64,000 nucleotides of DNA from the NCBI RefSeq assembly GCF_965216415.1, contig NZ_CBDCFU010000002.1; one strand, written 5' to 3'. Positions 1 to 7,797 of the stretch are shown here, one piece after another. The position numbers were made by a program, and so were the translations under genes. The notes beneath the pieces were generated by a model. It was given only the letters and a program-made list of their open reading frames with translations. It searched no databases and was not told where the DNA came from. How positions within the stretch are numbered: position 1 is the stretch's first letter; each line of letters starts with the position of its first letter. The stretch comes from Marivita sp003149565 (GTDB taxonomy: Bacteria > Pseudomonadota > Alphaproteobacteria > Rhodobacterales > Rhodobacteraceae).

Positions 1-161
1 ACGTCATCGTCCAGATACGCGCTGACAGTGCCTTGCGGCGCTTCATAAACATGCAGCGCCACGAGCTCGCCATTCTCAGCGGACAAGACGCGCGCAACTT
101 CCAGAGTTTGCGGAGAAATGCCGTGGTCGAGTGCCATAGGAACGAGGATTTTCTTGTACAT
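1..161 (-). CDS. universal stress protein (UspA family), partial
   Basis: N-terminal part of a UspA-fold protein; the window edge cuts off the C-terminus, leaving about 53 residues. The translation begins MYKKILVPMAL and continues into a helix with SPQTLEVARVLSA, followed by the second strand LVALHVYE, the usual first beta-alpha-beta of Usp proteins. The ATG has a GGAG Shine-Dalgarno 7 bp upstream. It lies 24 bp beyond the stop of the MDR dehydrogenase on the same strand, so it is probably the last gene of the DHPS operon. Small Usp genes often accompany TRAP operons. Its specific role is unknown. Confidence 0.8.
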   Translation of the reverse strand, partial: MYKKILVPMALDHGISPQTLEVARVLSAENGELVALHVYEAPQGTVSAYLDDD

Positions 162-185
162 GTCAGCTCTCCGATTGGGTGTCTG

Positions 186-1166
186 TCAGGCCCACGGGTC
201 CAGAACGATCTTGGGCGCGGCTGCCGCGCCGTGCCTCAGATCATGGAACGCAGATGCGCCCTCTGCCAAGGGGCGTGTTTCGAACCAGTCCAGCGGTCCC
301 AGCCTGTTGTCGAAGACAGCCTGTGCTGTATCGCGGAAATCCTGAGCGGTGTACGTGTAGGTCCCGATGAAGGTGATTTCCTGAAGCGTCATGCGGCGCA
401 CATCCAGTCCGCCGGTGTCTTCACCGAGACCCACATGCGCAATGACCCCGCCCGGCGCTGCATGCGCCGAAGCCGCAGCGCGGGTGGCGGCATAGCCGAC
501 CGCGTCTATAACCACAGGGTAGAGGCCGTCAGCCTCGGAAACGGCCGCTTCACCACAGGTTTCGGCAAGAAATGCACGCCTTGCAGGGTTGGGTTCGACG
601 ATGGTGACAGTCTCTATCCCCATCGCTTTAAGCGCCAAAGACGCGGCAAGGCCGATCGCGCCTCCACCTAAGACAAGCGCCGAGCGTTCCATCGACGGGT
701 GCAGCGCTGCCAGAGCCAGTCGCACCGCGTGCCAACTGACCGCCAAGGGTTCGGCCAATGATGCTTTGTCCAGAGGCACGGCATCCGGCACGGTGACGAG
801 GTTCGACGCGGGCATCGACACGTATTGGGCAAACGCGCCCGGTCGCGGCTTCATCGAGATGACTTGACGAGTGGGGCAGAGGTTCTCGCGCCCGTTTGTG
901 CAGGCAGGGCAGGTGCCGCAGGTGACCAGCGGGTTTATCGTCACGCGGGTGCCGTCCATCGGACCGCCCTGAACCACTCCTGCTGCCTCGTGGCCGAGGA
1001 TCAGCGGAGCGGGGCGGCGTGCGTCATGGCCGAGATAGGCATGCATGTCAGAGCCGCAGATGCCCACCGCTGCAATGCGGATCAGGTGCTCGCCTTCTCT
1101 CGCGGCGATGTCGGGGACGTCTCGAAACGCAAGCGTTTCGACACCTTCATAGATGAGCGCTTTCAT
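186..1166 (-). CDS. zinc-dependent MDR alcohol dehydrogenase of the DHPS cluster (HpsP/HpsO-like)
   Basis: Medium-chain dehydrogenase of 326 residues. The catalytic zinc region shows C37 (CGSD) and H59-E60 (GHEAAG). Structural-zinc cysteines are C83, C86, C89 and C97. The NAD-binding loop GGGAIG is at 167-172. Its start overlaps the stop of the upstream SDR gene by ATGA, so the two are translationally coupled. DHPS clusters carry two extra dehydrogenases, HpsO and HpsP, proposed to interconvert the DHPS enantiomers through a 2-keto intermediate. This gene and the SDR next to it fit that pair, but I cannot say from sequence which symbol belongs to which. The substrate assignment rests on context; the enzyme class is clear. 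Confidence 0.85.
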   Translation of the reverse strand: MKALIYEGVETLAFRDVPDIAAREGEHLIRIAAVGICGSDMHAYLGHDARRPAPLILGHEAAGVVQGGPMDGTRVTINPLVTCGTCPACTNGRENLCPTRQVISMKPRPGAFAQYVSMPASNLVTVPDAVPLDKASLAEPLAVSWHAVRLALAALHPSMERSALVLGGGAIGLAASLALKAMGIETVTIVEPNPARRAFLAETCGEAAVSEADGLYPVVIDAVGYAATRAAASAHAAPGGVIAHVGLGEDTGGLDVRRMTLQEITFIGTYTYTAQDFRDTAQAVFDNRLGPLDWFETRPLAEGASAFHDLRHGAAAAPKIVLDPWA

Positions 1167-1924
1167 TTTGCGGTAAACCCTCCGTCCACCATGAGAACCT
1201 GGCCCGTAACATAGGCCGATGCGTCAGAGCATAGGAATAGGATCGGGCCGTCAATGTCCTCTATCGTCCCATTGCGACCGATGCAGGTTTGCGCCGCGTT
1301 TCGGGCGGCACGGTTGGGATCCGAGAACACTGCCTGGGTGAGTTCGGTCGGGAAAAATCCCGGACCGATCGCGTTGGCGGTGATGCCATGCGGTGACCAC
1401 GCCTCGGCCATCGCGCGGGTCAGTTGGGCGATACCGCCCTTCGTTGCGCCATAGGCAATACCGCCCGGGAACGCGCGGGTGGTTTGGAGCGAGGCGAAGT
1501 TGACGATACGGCCCCAGCCTTTGTCCTTCATGGACGGGACCAGCGCCTGAGACAGAAAGAACGGTGCCGATAGGTTCAGCGCCAGCGTCACGTCCCAGCC
1601 TTCGGCTGTCACATCATCTGCTGGCTCACGCGTGTTGATCCCCGCTGCGTGAACCACGATGTCCGGCGCGCCGAATGGGTCTGAGATGGCTTCGACCAGC
1701 GCCGAGAAACCGTCGCGGTCGGTTACGTCGCCAACGACATAGGCCGCTGCTGATCCGATCCCGGAGCAGAGGCTTTCCAATGCTTCCTGACGTCTGGCCA
1801 GACCGATCACCTTGGCACCCGCAGCTGCCAACGTGAGGGCTGCCCGTCGCCCGAGGCCAGAACTGGCCCCGGTGACGACGGCCACCTTGCCGCCAAGGTG
1901 GAACAGGTCTGCCGGGTCAGCCAT
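1163..1924 (-). CDS. short-chain dehydrogenase/reductase of the DHPS cluster (HpsO/HpsP-like)
   Basis: Classical SDR of 253 residues. The cofactor motif TGASSGLG is at 18-25, NAAG-like HAAG at 92-95, the catalytic Ser at 145, and the YxxxK pair Y158/K162. It ends in the common VTGQVLMVDGG tail. The start overlaps the end of hpsN by 8 bp, and its stop overlaps the MDR gene, so three dehydrogenase genes are coupled head to tail. Its likely role is oxidation or racemisation of dihydroxypropanesulfonate at C2 together with the MDR enzyme. This is inferred from the neighbouring hpsN. SDR sequence alone does not fix the substrate. Confidence 0.85.
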   Translation of the reverse strand: MADPADLFHLGGKVAVVTGASSGLGRRAALTLAAAGAKVIGLARRQEALESLCSGIGSAAAYVVGDVTDRDGFSALVEAISDPFGAPDIVVHAAGINTREPADDVTAEGWDVTLALNLSAPFFLSQALVPSMKDKGWGRIVNFASLQTTRAFPGGIAYGATKGGIAQLTRAMAEAWSPHGITANAIGPGFFPTELTQAVFSDPNRAARNAAQTCIGRNGTIEDIDGPILFLCSDASAYVTGQVLMVDGGFTAK

Positions 1925-3224
1925 CTGCGGTCAGATCGAAATTCACGCCAGGAAAGTACTTGGCCAGACGCACATCCGCCGCGCGCGCGTGGCCCTCCAT
2001 GCCTTCAAGACGCGAGATGCGGGCTGTGGCTTCGGCAATTGCCTTTGAGCCTTCGCGGGTGGCGCGCTGCCATGTGACGATCTTCATGTATTTGTGCACT
2101 GACAGACCACCCGTGTAGCTGGCGGCCCCAGATGTGGGCAGAACGTGATTTGTGCCTGTGGCTTTGTCGCCGTAGGACACGGTGGTTTCTTCCCCGAGGA
2201 ACAGCGAGCCGTAGCAGGTGAGGCGGTTCAGCCACCAATCCAGATCGTCGGCCTGCACCGTCAGGTGTTCGGGCGCGTAATCGTCGGAACAAGCCGCCAT
2301 GTCCTCGCGGTCAGAACAAAGGATCACCTCGGCATAGTCGCGCCATGCGGCGGCGGCGTTCTGGCTGTTCACTTCCGGAAGGTCGTCAATCATGCCGGGT
2401 ACGAGCTCCATCACCTTTTCCGCCAGCGCGCGGTTGTCGGTCACCAGCCAGACGGGCGAGTTGTAGCCGTGCTCTGCCTGGCTCACAAGGTCGGTTGCCA
2501 CGATATGCGCGTCGGCTGTGCTGTCGGCAAGGATAAGGCTGTCGGTGGGACCCGCGATCATATCGATACCGACGCGGCCAAAGAGGATGCGCTTGGCTTC
2601 GGCGACGAACTGGTTGCCTGGGCCGACAAGAATGTTCGCCTTGGGCAAGCCAAACAGGCCAAAGGTCATCGCGGCGACACCCTGCACGCCGCCCATCGCC
2701 ATGATCTTGTCCGCGCCACAGATGTGCGCGGCATATACGATGGCAGGCGCGATGCCGACACCGGGGCGGGGCGGGGAACAGGCGGTTATGTGACGGCACC
2801 CCGCCACCTTGGCGGTGGTCACGGTCATGATGGCCGATGCGATGTGGCTGTAGCGCCCACCGGGCACATAGCAGCCTGCCGCATCCACCGGGATCGCTTT
2901 TTGACCGGCAATCATGCCCGGCACGATTTCCACCTCGACATCCGATACGGTGGCCTTTTGCGCCTCGGCAAAACGTTTCACGTTGTTGTGTGCAAACTCG
3001 ATGTCCCGCTTCAGCTTTTCCGGCACCAATGCGCAGGCCGCTTTGATGTCGTTCGGCGTCAGCAGGACATTGCCCTCGTACTGGTCGAACTTCTTGGCAT
3101 ATTCCATCGCCTTCGCATCGCCGCCCGCTTCGATATCGGCGAGGATGGTCTTTACGGTTTCATGCACTTCGGATGCATCCGATTTGGCGGTCAGGGTTGC
3201 TTTCTTCAGGTATTCACGTGTCAT
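1917..3224 (-). CDS. hpsN: sulfopropanediol 3-dehydrogenase HpsN
   Basis: Histidinol-dehydrogenase-fold enzyme of 435 residues that oxidises (R)-2,3-dihydroxypropane-1-sulfonate (DHPS) to (R)-3-sulfolactate with NAD+. Family landmarks are YVPGGRYSH near 118, the zinc/catalytic motifs SQAEHG and APEHL, then GTNHVLPT and LSVHKYMK. The YVPGGRY form, rather than the HisD-type PGGTA, points to the HpsN branch. The neighbouring TRAP system and two further dehydrogenases, with no his genes nearby, support this. The ATG follows a CCCGAAG stretch 13 bp downstream of the dctM stop. Enzymes that desulfonate sulfolactate (SuyAB, XscA, CuyA) are not in the window. Confidence 0.88.
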   Translation of the reverse strand: MTREYLKKATLTAKSDASEVHETVKTILADIEAGGDAKAMEYAKKFDQYEGNVLLTPNDIKAACALVPEKLKRDIEFAHNNVKRFAEAQKATVSDVEVEIVPGMIAGQKAIPVDAAGCYVPGGRYSHIASAIMTVTTAKVAGCRHITACSPPRPGVGIAPAIVYAAHICGADKIMAMGGVQGVAAMTFGLFGLPKANILVGPGNQFVAEAKRILFGRVGIDMIAGPTDSLILADSTADAHIVATDLVSQAEHGYNSPVWLVTDNRALAEKVMELVPGMIDDLPEVNSQNAAAAWRDYAEVILCSDREDMAACSDDYAPEHLTVQADDLDWWLNRLTCYGSLFLGEETTVSYGDKATGTNHVLPTSGAASYTGGLSVHKYMKIVTWQRATREGSKAIAEATARISRLEGMEGHARAADVRLAKYFPGVNFDLTADG

Positions 3225-3236
3225 CTTCGGGATGTC

Positions 3237-4565
3237 CTACTTGTAGATGTCCGGCAGGAGCGTTGTGGATACGGCTGGCACATAGGCAATCAGCAGCACC
3301 ACCACGAACATGCCCAAAACGAAGGGAATGGCGCGGGCAGCGATCTTGAGGATCGATTCTCCGGTGATGCCGGAGACCACGAAAAGGTTAAGTCCAAGCG
3401 GTGGCGTGATGAAGCCTACACCGAGGGCTGTGATCATCATGATGCAGAACTGGATCTCGTTCATGCCGAAATTGTCCGCCAGTGGCTTCAAAATAGGCGC
3501 AAGGATCACGATGTTCGGCGTTGTCTCCATCACACAGCCTGCCGCGATCAGGATCCCGATCATCAGCAAGATGAGAACCCAAGGCTCGTCCGTAAGACCC
3601 GTCACAGCGGTGACAAAGCCCTGCGGCACTCCCATGATCGCGAGCGCTTCGGCAAGCGGGGCCGAGAAAGCGATGATCGGCAGGATCACCCCGTTCACCT
3701 TGGCCGAGCTGACCAGCATGGCCGGGAAGTCGGCAAAGCTGAGTGTGCGCAGGATGAACCCCATGATGATCGTCACGACGACGGCGGTGGCGCCTGCTTC
3801 GGTCGGTGTCAGGCGGCCCGAGAAGATGCCGTAAAAGATGATGCCGGGTACGATAAACGCGTACCAGCCGGACTTCAGCGATGTCGCGAGGCGCGAAAAG
3901 TATTCGCCCATCGAAATATTGCCGCCGCCTTCATAGCCATGGATGCGGTTGACGATCACATTGGTGACAAGGATCGAGATCAGGATCGCTAGGCCCGGAA
4001 TGAGGGCTGCCAAGAACAATGTCGAGGCGGATATGCCCAGCACAAGGCCGATGATGATATAGGCGATGGAGGGTGGGATCAGGATGCCGGTGCAGGCGCC
4101 CGCTGCCACAAGTGCGCAGGCGTAGGGACGGGGATAGCCAGACTCCACCAGCCGCGCGATGGTCATACGGCCCACCGCCGCAGCTCCCGCCGCGTCTGAA
4201 CCCGAGATGGCCGCGAACATGCCGCAGACCAGCACCGTGGCCGACCCGAACCCGCCCTTTGCGAATTGCGTCAGCGCCTCGGCCACGTCGAGGAATTTGC
4301 GGGACAGCCCGGTGCGCACCAGCACGTCACCCGTCAGAATAAAGAGCGGTACAGCCGTTAACGCGAAGGCGTCGATCCCGGTGAAGAGCTTTTCGCCAAC
4401 AAGGCTCAGCGGCAGGTCTCCAGACATCACCAGCATGGTGATTGCGGCTGTGCCGATGGCGGCCCAGACGGGCACGGCCAGCGCGATGAGGCCAACGAAG
4501 ATGATCACCGGCAGGTAGAAATCCCAGCCCAGCTCCACCGTTTGATTCATGGTTTGCCAAAGCAT
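3237..4565 (-). CDS. TRAP transporter large permease (DctM family), DHPS uptake
   Basis: Hydrophobic protein of 442 residues with about 12 predicted membrane segments. It has the DctM hallmarks: a GTAAITML start region, PLFILTGDVLVRTGLS, SGSDAAGAAAVG, GILIPPSIAYIIIG, and a C-terminal TPPLGLNLFVVSG. It is the sodium-coupled membrane channel of a tripartite (TRAP) importer. The start ATG at 4565 has GAGGAG 8 bp upstream, which also overlaps the stop of the small permease gene. In DHPS clusters the three TRAP genes are called hpsKLM; I have not assigned the individual letters. DHPS as substrate is inferred from the downstream hpsN. Confidence 0.88.
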   Translation of the reverse strand: MLWQTMNQTVELGWDFYLPVIIFVGLIALAVPVWAAIGTAAITMLVMSGDLPLSLVGEKLFTGIDAFALTAVPLFILTGDVLVRTGLSRKFLDVAEALTQFAKGGFGSATVLVCGMFAAISGSDAAGAAAVGRMTIARLVESGYPRPYACALVAAGACTGILIPPSIAYIIIGLVLGISASTLFLAALIPGLAILISILVTNVIVNRIHGYEGGGNISMGEYFSRLATSLKSGWYAFIVPGIIFYGIFSGRLTPTEAGATAVVVTIIMGFILRTLSFADFPAMLVSSAKVNGVILPIIAFSAPLAEALAIMGVPQGFVTAVTGLTDEPWVLILLMIGILIAAGCVMETTPNIVILAPILKPLADNFGMNEIQFCIMMITALGVGFITPPLGLNLFVVSGITGESILKIAARAIPFVLGMFVVVLLIAYVPAVSTTLLPDIYK

Positions 4566-4577
4566 CTGTCAGGCTCC

Positions 4578-5090
4578 TCAATCAAACAGCTTGTCGCCTT
4601 CGTAGACGGGAACACCGTCACGAAGAGAGCGGAAGTCGCGCAGGAAAGACTGCAGGAGACGCCAGATCATCAGGGCAAAGCCAACCGGCACCGCCATCAG
4701 GAACCACACCTTTGAGATCCGCAGACCGTCGGTTACCGAGCCAAATTTCATCGACACATGGACGGTCTCAAGCGACCAGTAGAGCGCAATGACGGCAACG
4801 AAGAACATCACCAAGTCGCCGAAGATATATAGCAGCGCCTTCGGGCGTGGCCCGAGGTAGTGCATGATCACGTCGATGCGGATATGCGCGCGTTCCTTGA
4901 CGGCCGCAGCAGCACCGATCCAGGCGAGATAAATGAAGGAATAGCGGACGATTTCCTCGCCCCAGATCGAAGAATATGAGAAAATTTCGCGGCGAAGAAC
5001 TTCGATCGCCATTGTGATGACAAGCATCACGTAAAATACGAGCAACAACCAACGCTCTGCGTCCCGGTCGATTTTTTGCCAGACAGACAT
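4578..5090 (-). CDS. TRAP transporter small permease (DctQ family)
   Basis: Four-helix DctQ-type membrane protein of 170 residues, starting MSVWQKIDRDAE. It contains the family stretch FSYSSIWGEEIVRYSFIYLAW followed by AVKERAHIRID, typical of the second and third helices. The frame stays open for another 73 codons upstream, but that region is the spacer behind the substrate-binding gene with a terminator-like hairpin inside it. I therefore chose the ATG at 5090, where homology begins. It sits between the binding-protein gene and dctM, as in most TRAP operons. Confidence 0.87.
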   Translation of the reverse strand: MSVWQKIDRDAERWLLLVFYVMLVITMAIEVLRREIFSYSSIWGEEIVRYSFIYLAWIGAAAAVKERAHIRIDVIMHYLGPRPKALLYIFGDLVMFFVAVIALYWSLETVHVSMKFGSVTDGLRISKVWFLMAVPVGFALMIWRLLQSFLRDFRSLRDGVPVYEGDKLFD

Positions 5091-5160
5091 GGGGCGGCCT
5101 TTCGATGAACACAGCCCAACAGAACGCGCCAAACTGCGCGTCAAATCAGAACGTGTTTGG

Positions 5161-5199
5161 AAAGAGAAAAGAGGCGGACGCCGCAGTCCGGCGTCCGCC
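5161..5199 (-). terminator. hairpin with T-rich tail between TRAP dctP and dctQ
   Basis: A perfect 11-bp inverted repeat with a 5-base loop spans 5173-5199. On the minus strand it is followed by TCTTTTCTCTTT (5161-5172). It sits 7 bp after the binding-protein stop and 83 bp before dctQ. It is best read as an intra-operon partial terminator that lets the binding protein be made in excess of the permease. Confidence 0.7.
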
Positions 5200-5206
5200 C
5201 GATCTG

Positions 5207-6355
5207 TTACGCGTCGTGGACGTAGTATTTGCCCTGCGTGCTTGCCGCTTCTTCGAGTTTGGCAAAGGCGTCCATGGAGCCTGCGAGTTCCACCTTGAAC
5301 TCGTCCCATTCAGAGCGCTGATAGCCGCCAGCTTCTTGCCACTCGGCCAGCTGATCGTCGCTCAGTGAGTGGAATTCGACACCGGCTTTGGCAAGTTCCG
5401 CCATCGCATAGGCGCGGGCGGATGGAACCTTGGCGAGGTTCTGATGTGCGGTCATCTCGGATCCCCACATAATGCCTTCCTGAACGTCCGAGGGCATCGA
5501 GTTGAACCATTCGAGGTTACAGGAATAAACCTGACTGTCCGGCACGGCCTGCGTGAATGTGACGTGGCTCAGAATGTCCTTGAAGCCGAACACGTAAAGC
5601 GCGCCCACGGACGGATCGAGCGCGTCGGCCACGCCCTGCTTGATCGCGGACGGGGTTTCGCCCCACGCCACCGGCGTCGGGTTCGCGCCAACCATGCGGT
5701 AGTATTGCTGCAGCATCTTGGAGCCAGGCACGCGGAATTTGACACCGTCCAGATCGCTGGGGCTGAGGACCGCACCTGCGCCGCCCTTACGGACCGCGAC
5801 CACGCGGGGGTCGATATTCACGTAGAACAGCGCCTTGAAGCCGTTCGCTTCGACCTTGGGGTGAACTTCGCGGCTCCAGAAGTCCGAATTCACAAGGTTG
5901 GTGAAGCGCTGGTTCGAGCCACAGAGATACGGCATGTTGATCAGGTCAACCGTCGATGCGAAGGGTGCGAAGTTCGAAAGCGAGTGCTGCGCTGCCTGAA
6001 TGGTGCCGCCCTGAACTGCCTGAACCAGCGCGCCGCCGGCGCCAAGCTGCCCGCCGGGGGCCAGTTTCACGTAGACTTTGCCGTTGGTGGCGTTCTGGAT
6101 GTTTTCCTTCAGGTCAAGCTGCATGATCGGGTAACTGCGGGACGCCCCCAGAACATAGGCGGTCGCAATGACCATCGTGTGCTCGGCCGCGTTTTCGCGC
6201 TCGCGCTCTTCGTTTGCAGTTTGTGCAGCCGCTTCCGAGGACCAAAGCGTGCCAGCCGCGCCAGCCACCATTGCAGCTGTAAAGCCGCCTGTGCCTACCA
6301 GTTTCAGGAAATTACGGCGCTCGGCGGATACGAGCTCCTTACGTTCGTCAGTCAT
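5207..6355 (-). CDS. TRAP transporter substrate-binding protein (DctP family), Tat-exported
   Basis: Periplasmic binding protein of 382 residues. The N-terminus has a twin-arginine signal (ERRNFLKLVG, RR at 13-14), a hydrophobic stretch and a likely cleavage site after EAAAQ. The body has DctP features: KVYVKLAPGGQLG, the FRVPGSKMLQQYYRMVGANPTP type substrate loop, and the W-x-x-NPS-like stretch EWFNSMPSDV. The frame runs five codons further up, but the ATG at 6355 has GGAGG 7 bp away and starts MTDERKE, so I used it. It delivers the solute, probably DHPS, to the DctQM channel. Tat export suggests the protein folds before secretion. Confidence 0.88.
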   Translation of the reverse strand: MTDERKELVSAERRNFLKLVGTGGFTAAMVAGAAGTLWSSEAAAQTANEERERENAAEHTMVIATAYVLGASRSYPIMQLDLKENIQNATNGKVYVKLAPGGQLGAGGALVQAVQGGTIQAAQHSLSNFAPFASTVDLINMPYLCGSNQRFTNLVNSDFWSREVHPKVEANGFKALFYVNIDPRVVAVRKGGAGAVLSPSDLDGVKFRVPGSKMLQQYYRMVGANPTPVAWGETPSAIKQGVADALDPSVGALYVFGFKDILSHVTFTQAVPDSQVYSCNLEWFNSMPSDVQEGIMWGSEMTAHQNLAKVPSARAYAMAELAKAGVEFHSLSDDQLAEWQEAGGYQRSEWDEFKVELAGSMDAFAKLEEAASTQGKYYVHDA

Positions 6356-6376
6356 CTGGTCTCCTCCCAATTGACC

Positions 6377-6562
6377 TCAGCTGCCGTTCTTGTTCTTTCG
6401 GTCAGCCTCTTTTTGCAGAATGGCAACGACGAAGAGGATCGACGCCGCAAACAGAACCAACATTTCACCGACGTCGGACAGGAACGCAGTTTTTGCAAAA
6501 GCCCCCATCGCGACATTGGCGAAGTACACGACAAAGACGATGGCGGATGCTGCGAGAAACAT
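6377..6562 (-). CDS. small two-helix membrane protein heading the DHPS operon
   Basis: Protein of 61 residues with two hydrophobic segments (about 2-25 and 32-50) separated by a short polar turn, ending in a lysine-rich tail (KEADRKNKNGS). The ATG has GGAG 6 bp upstream. It is the first gene after the LacI operators and lies 21 bp before the TRAP binding-protein gene, so it is co-transcribed with the DHPS genes. I do not recognise the family. It could be an accessory of the TRAP membrane complex, but nothing in the sequence shows that. Confidence 0.6.
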   Translation of the reverse strand: MFLAASAIVFVVYFANVAMGAFAKTAFLSDVGEMLVLFAASILFVVAILQKEADRKNKNGS

Positions 6563-6598
6563 TCTGGACTCCGGAATTCGGATTGATTCTGAGGTTAG

Positions 6599-6612
6599 TG
6601 TAAGCGCTTACA
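6599..6612. promoter_or_regulatory. LacI-family operator 1 (perfect 14-bp palindrome)
   Basis: TGTAAGCGCTTACA is a perfect palindrome with the central CG typical of LacI/PurR-family operators. It lies 37 bp upstream of the small membrane protein start and in front of the divergent LacI-type gene. Confidence 0.8.
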
Positions 6613-6621
6613 TTTGAATCT

Positions 6622-6635
6622 TGCAAGCGCTTACA
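6622..6635. promoter_or_regulatory. LacI-family operator 2
   Basis: TGCAAGCGCTTACA differs from operator 1 at one base. The two centres are 23 bp apart, about two helical turns, so both sites face the same side of the DNA. They can control both divergent promoters. Confidence 0.78.
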
Positions 6636-6714
6636 TTTGCTTTTGTCGTATTCGATGATGTGGGATATGCTAGCGTTTGGGCCGCATGCCCGCGATGGAA
6701 ACTGGATTTCGAAT

Positions 6715-7728
6715 TTGCCGAGCGTACCCACATTGGACGATGTTGCGCGCAGCGCAGGCGTATCAACGGCGACGGTTTCGCGCTGTCTGAATTCGCCTGA
6801 ACGCGTGGTCGAGCATACCCGTAAGCGCGTGATGGCCGCCGTCGAACAGCTTGGATATACACCGAATTTCGGAGCTCGCGTCATGGCGGCCAAGCGGACG
6901 TTCACAATTGGCGCGATCATTCCGACGATGGAAAACGCGATCTTTGCCCGAGGCTTGCAGGCATTTCAGGAAGCGCTGCACGCGCGGGGCTACACCCTGC
7001 TTGTCGCCAGTTCGGCCTATCAGCCGAAGATCGAGGAAGAGCAGATCCGGTCGCTGGTTGCGCGGGGTGCGGATGGGTTGCTGCTGATCGGCCATGACCG
7101 AGATCCGGCAGTTTACGAGTACCTCCGCGCCCGGTCCATCCCGGTTCTGTCCGCTTGGGTCTATCTGCCGGACTGCGACCAGCCGACGGTGGGGTTTGAC
7201 AACAGGGCTTCGATGCGGGCGCTGGCGCAAAAGGTGATCGATTTCGGCCACCGGAGCATTGCGATGATCTCGGGCATCACCGAGGGCAACGACCGGGCAG
7301 CTGCCCGTTTGGCAGGGCTGCGGGATGCTCTCAGCGATAATGGCCTGGACCCGGGTGCGGTGCCAGTGATTGAAACACCCTACGAAATCGAAAATGGGTC
7401 GGTTGCCTTCCGAACGCTGATGCAGGGAGACACGCGCCCTTCGGTCGTGATGTGCGGCAACGACGTTCTGGCAGTGGGAGCTTTGCGGGGTGCGCGCGAG
7501 ATAGGTCTGTCGGTGCCTGATGATGTGTCGATCACAGGCTTTGACGACATCGAATTGGCACGGATCGTCGAACCTCAGATTACCACTCTGCACGTACCGC
7601 ATCGCGAGATGGGGCGCCGTGCGGCAGAAGCGTTGATCGATATCGTGGAAAAGCGCAATTCAGGGGCGTCCATTGAGTTGCAGAGCTCAATCCAGTTGCG
7701 CGGATCATTGCGCGATTTGCGCGTCTGA
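6715..7728 (+). CDS. LacI-family transcriptional regulator of the DHPS operon
   Basis: LacI/GalR-type repressor. From the TTG at 6715 it is 337 residues: an N-terminal helix-turn-helix (TLDDVARSAGVSTATVSRCLN) and hinge, then a periplasmic-binding-protein-like effector domain from about residue 40 (GAIIPTMENAIFARGLQAF) to the end (GSLRDLRV). Start choice: TTG 6715 gives the usual LacI N-terminus and has GGA 8 bp upstream. In-frame ATGs at 6655, 6658 and 6667 would add 16-20 atypical residues without a clear ribosome site. The gene is divergent from the DHPS operon and both operators lie between them, so it is probably an autoregulated repressor responding to DHPS or a metabolite. Confidence 0.85.
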   Translation: MPSVPTLDDVARSAGVSTATVSRCLNSPERVVEHTRKRVMAAVEQLGYTPNFGARVMAAKRTFTIGAIIPTMENAIFARGLQAFQEALHARGYTLLVASSAYQPKIEEEQIRSLVARGADGLLLIGHDRDPAVYEYLRARSIPVLSAWVYLPDCDQPTVGFDNRASMRALAQKVIDFGHRSIAMISGITEGNDRAAARLAGLRDALSDNGLDPGAVPVIETPYEIENGSVAFRTLMQGDTRPSVVMCGNDVLAVGALRGAREIGLSVPDDVSITGFDDIELARIVEPQITTLHVPHREMGRRAAEALIDIVEKRNSGASIELQSSIQLRGSLRDLRV

Positions 7729-7797
7729 ACGGACCCATCGACAAGACCTGTTCAAGGCAGTACCCCGTCGCGAAACCGACGCTATGAGGCTTAAACC

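Noticed and set aside
1917..3224. Histidinol dehydrogenase (hisD) as the identity of this gene
   Set aside because: The fold is shared, but the YVPGGRY motif, the TRAP and dehydrogenase neighbours and the absence of his genes favour HpsN.
2145..3992. Very long plus-strand frame (615 codons) opposite hpsN and the TRAP permease gene
   Set aside because: It is the antisense shadow of two well-supported minus-strand genes. Its translation is His/Arg-rich with no domain, and such shadows are common in GC-rich DNA.
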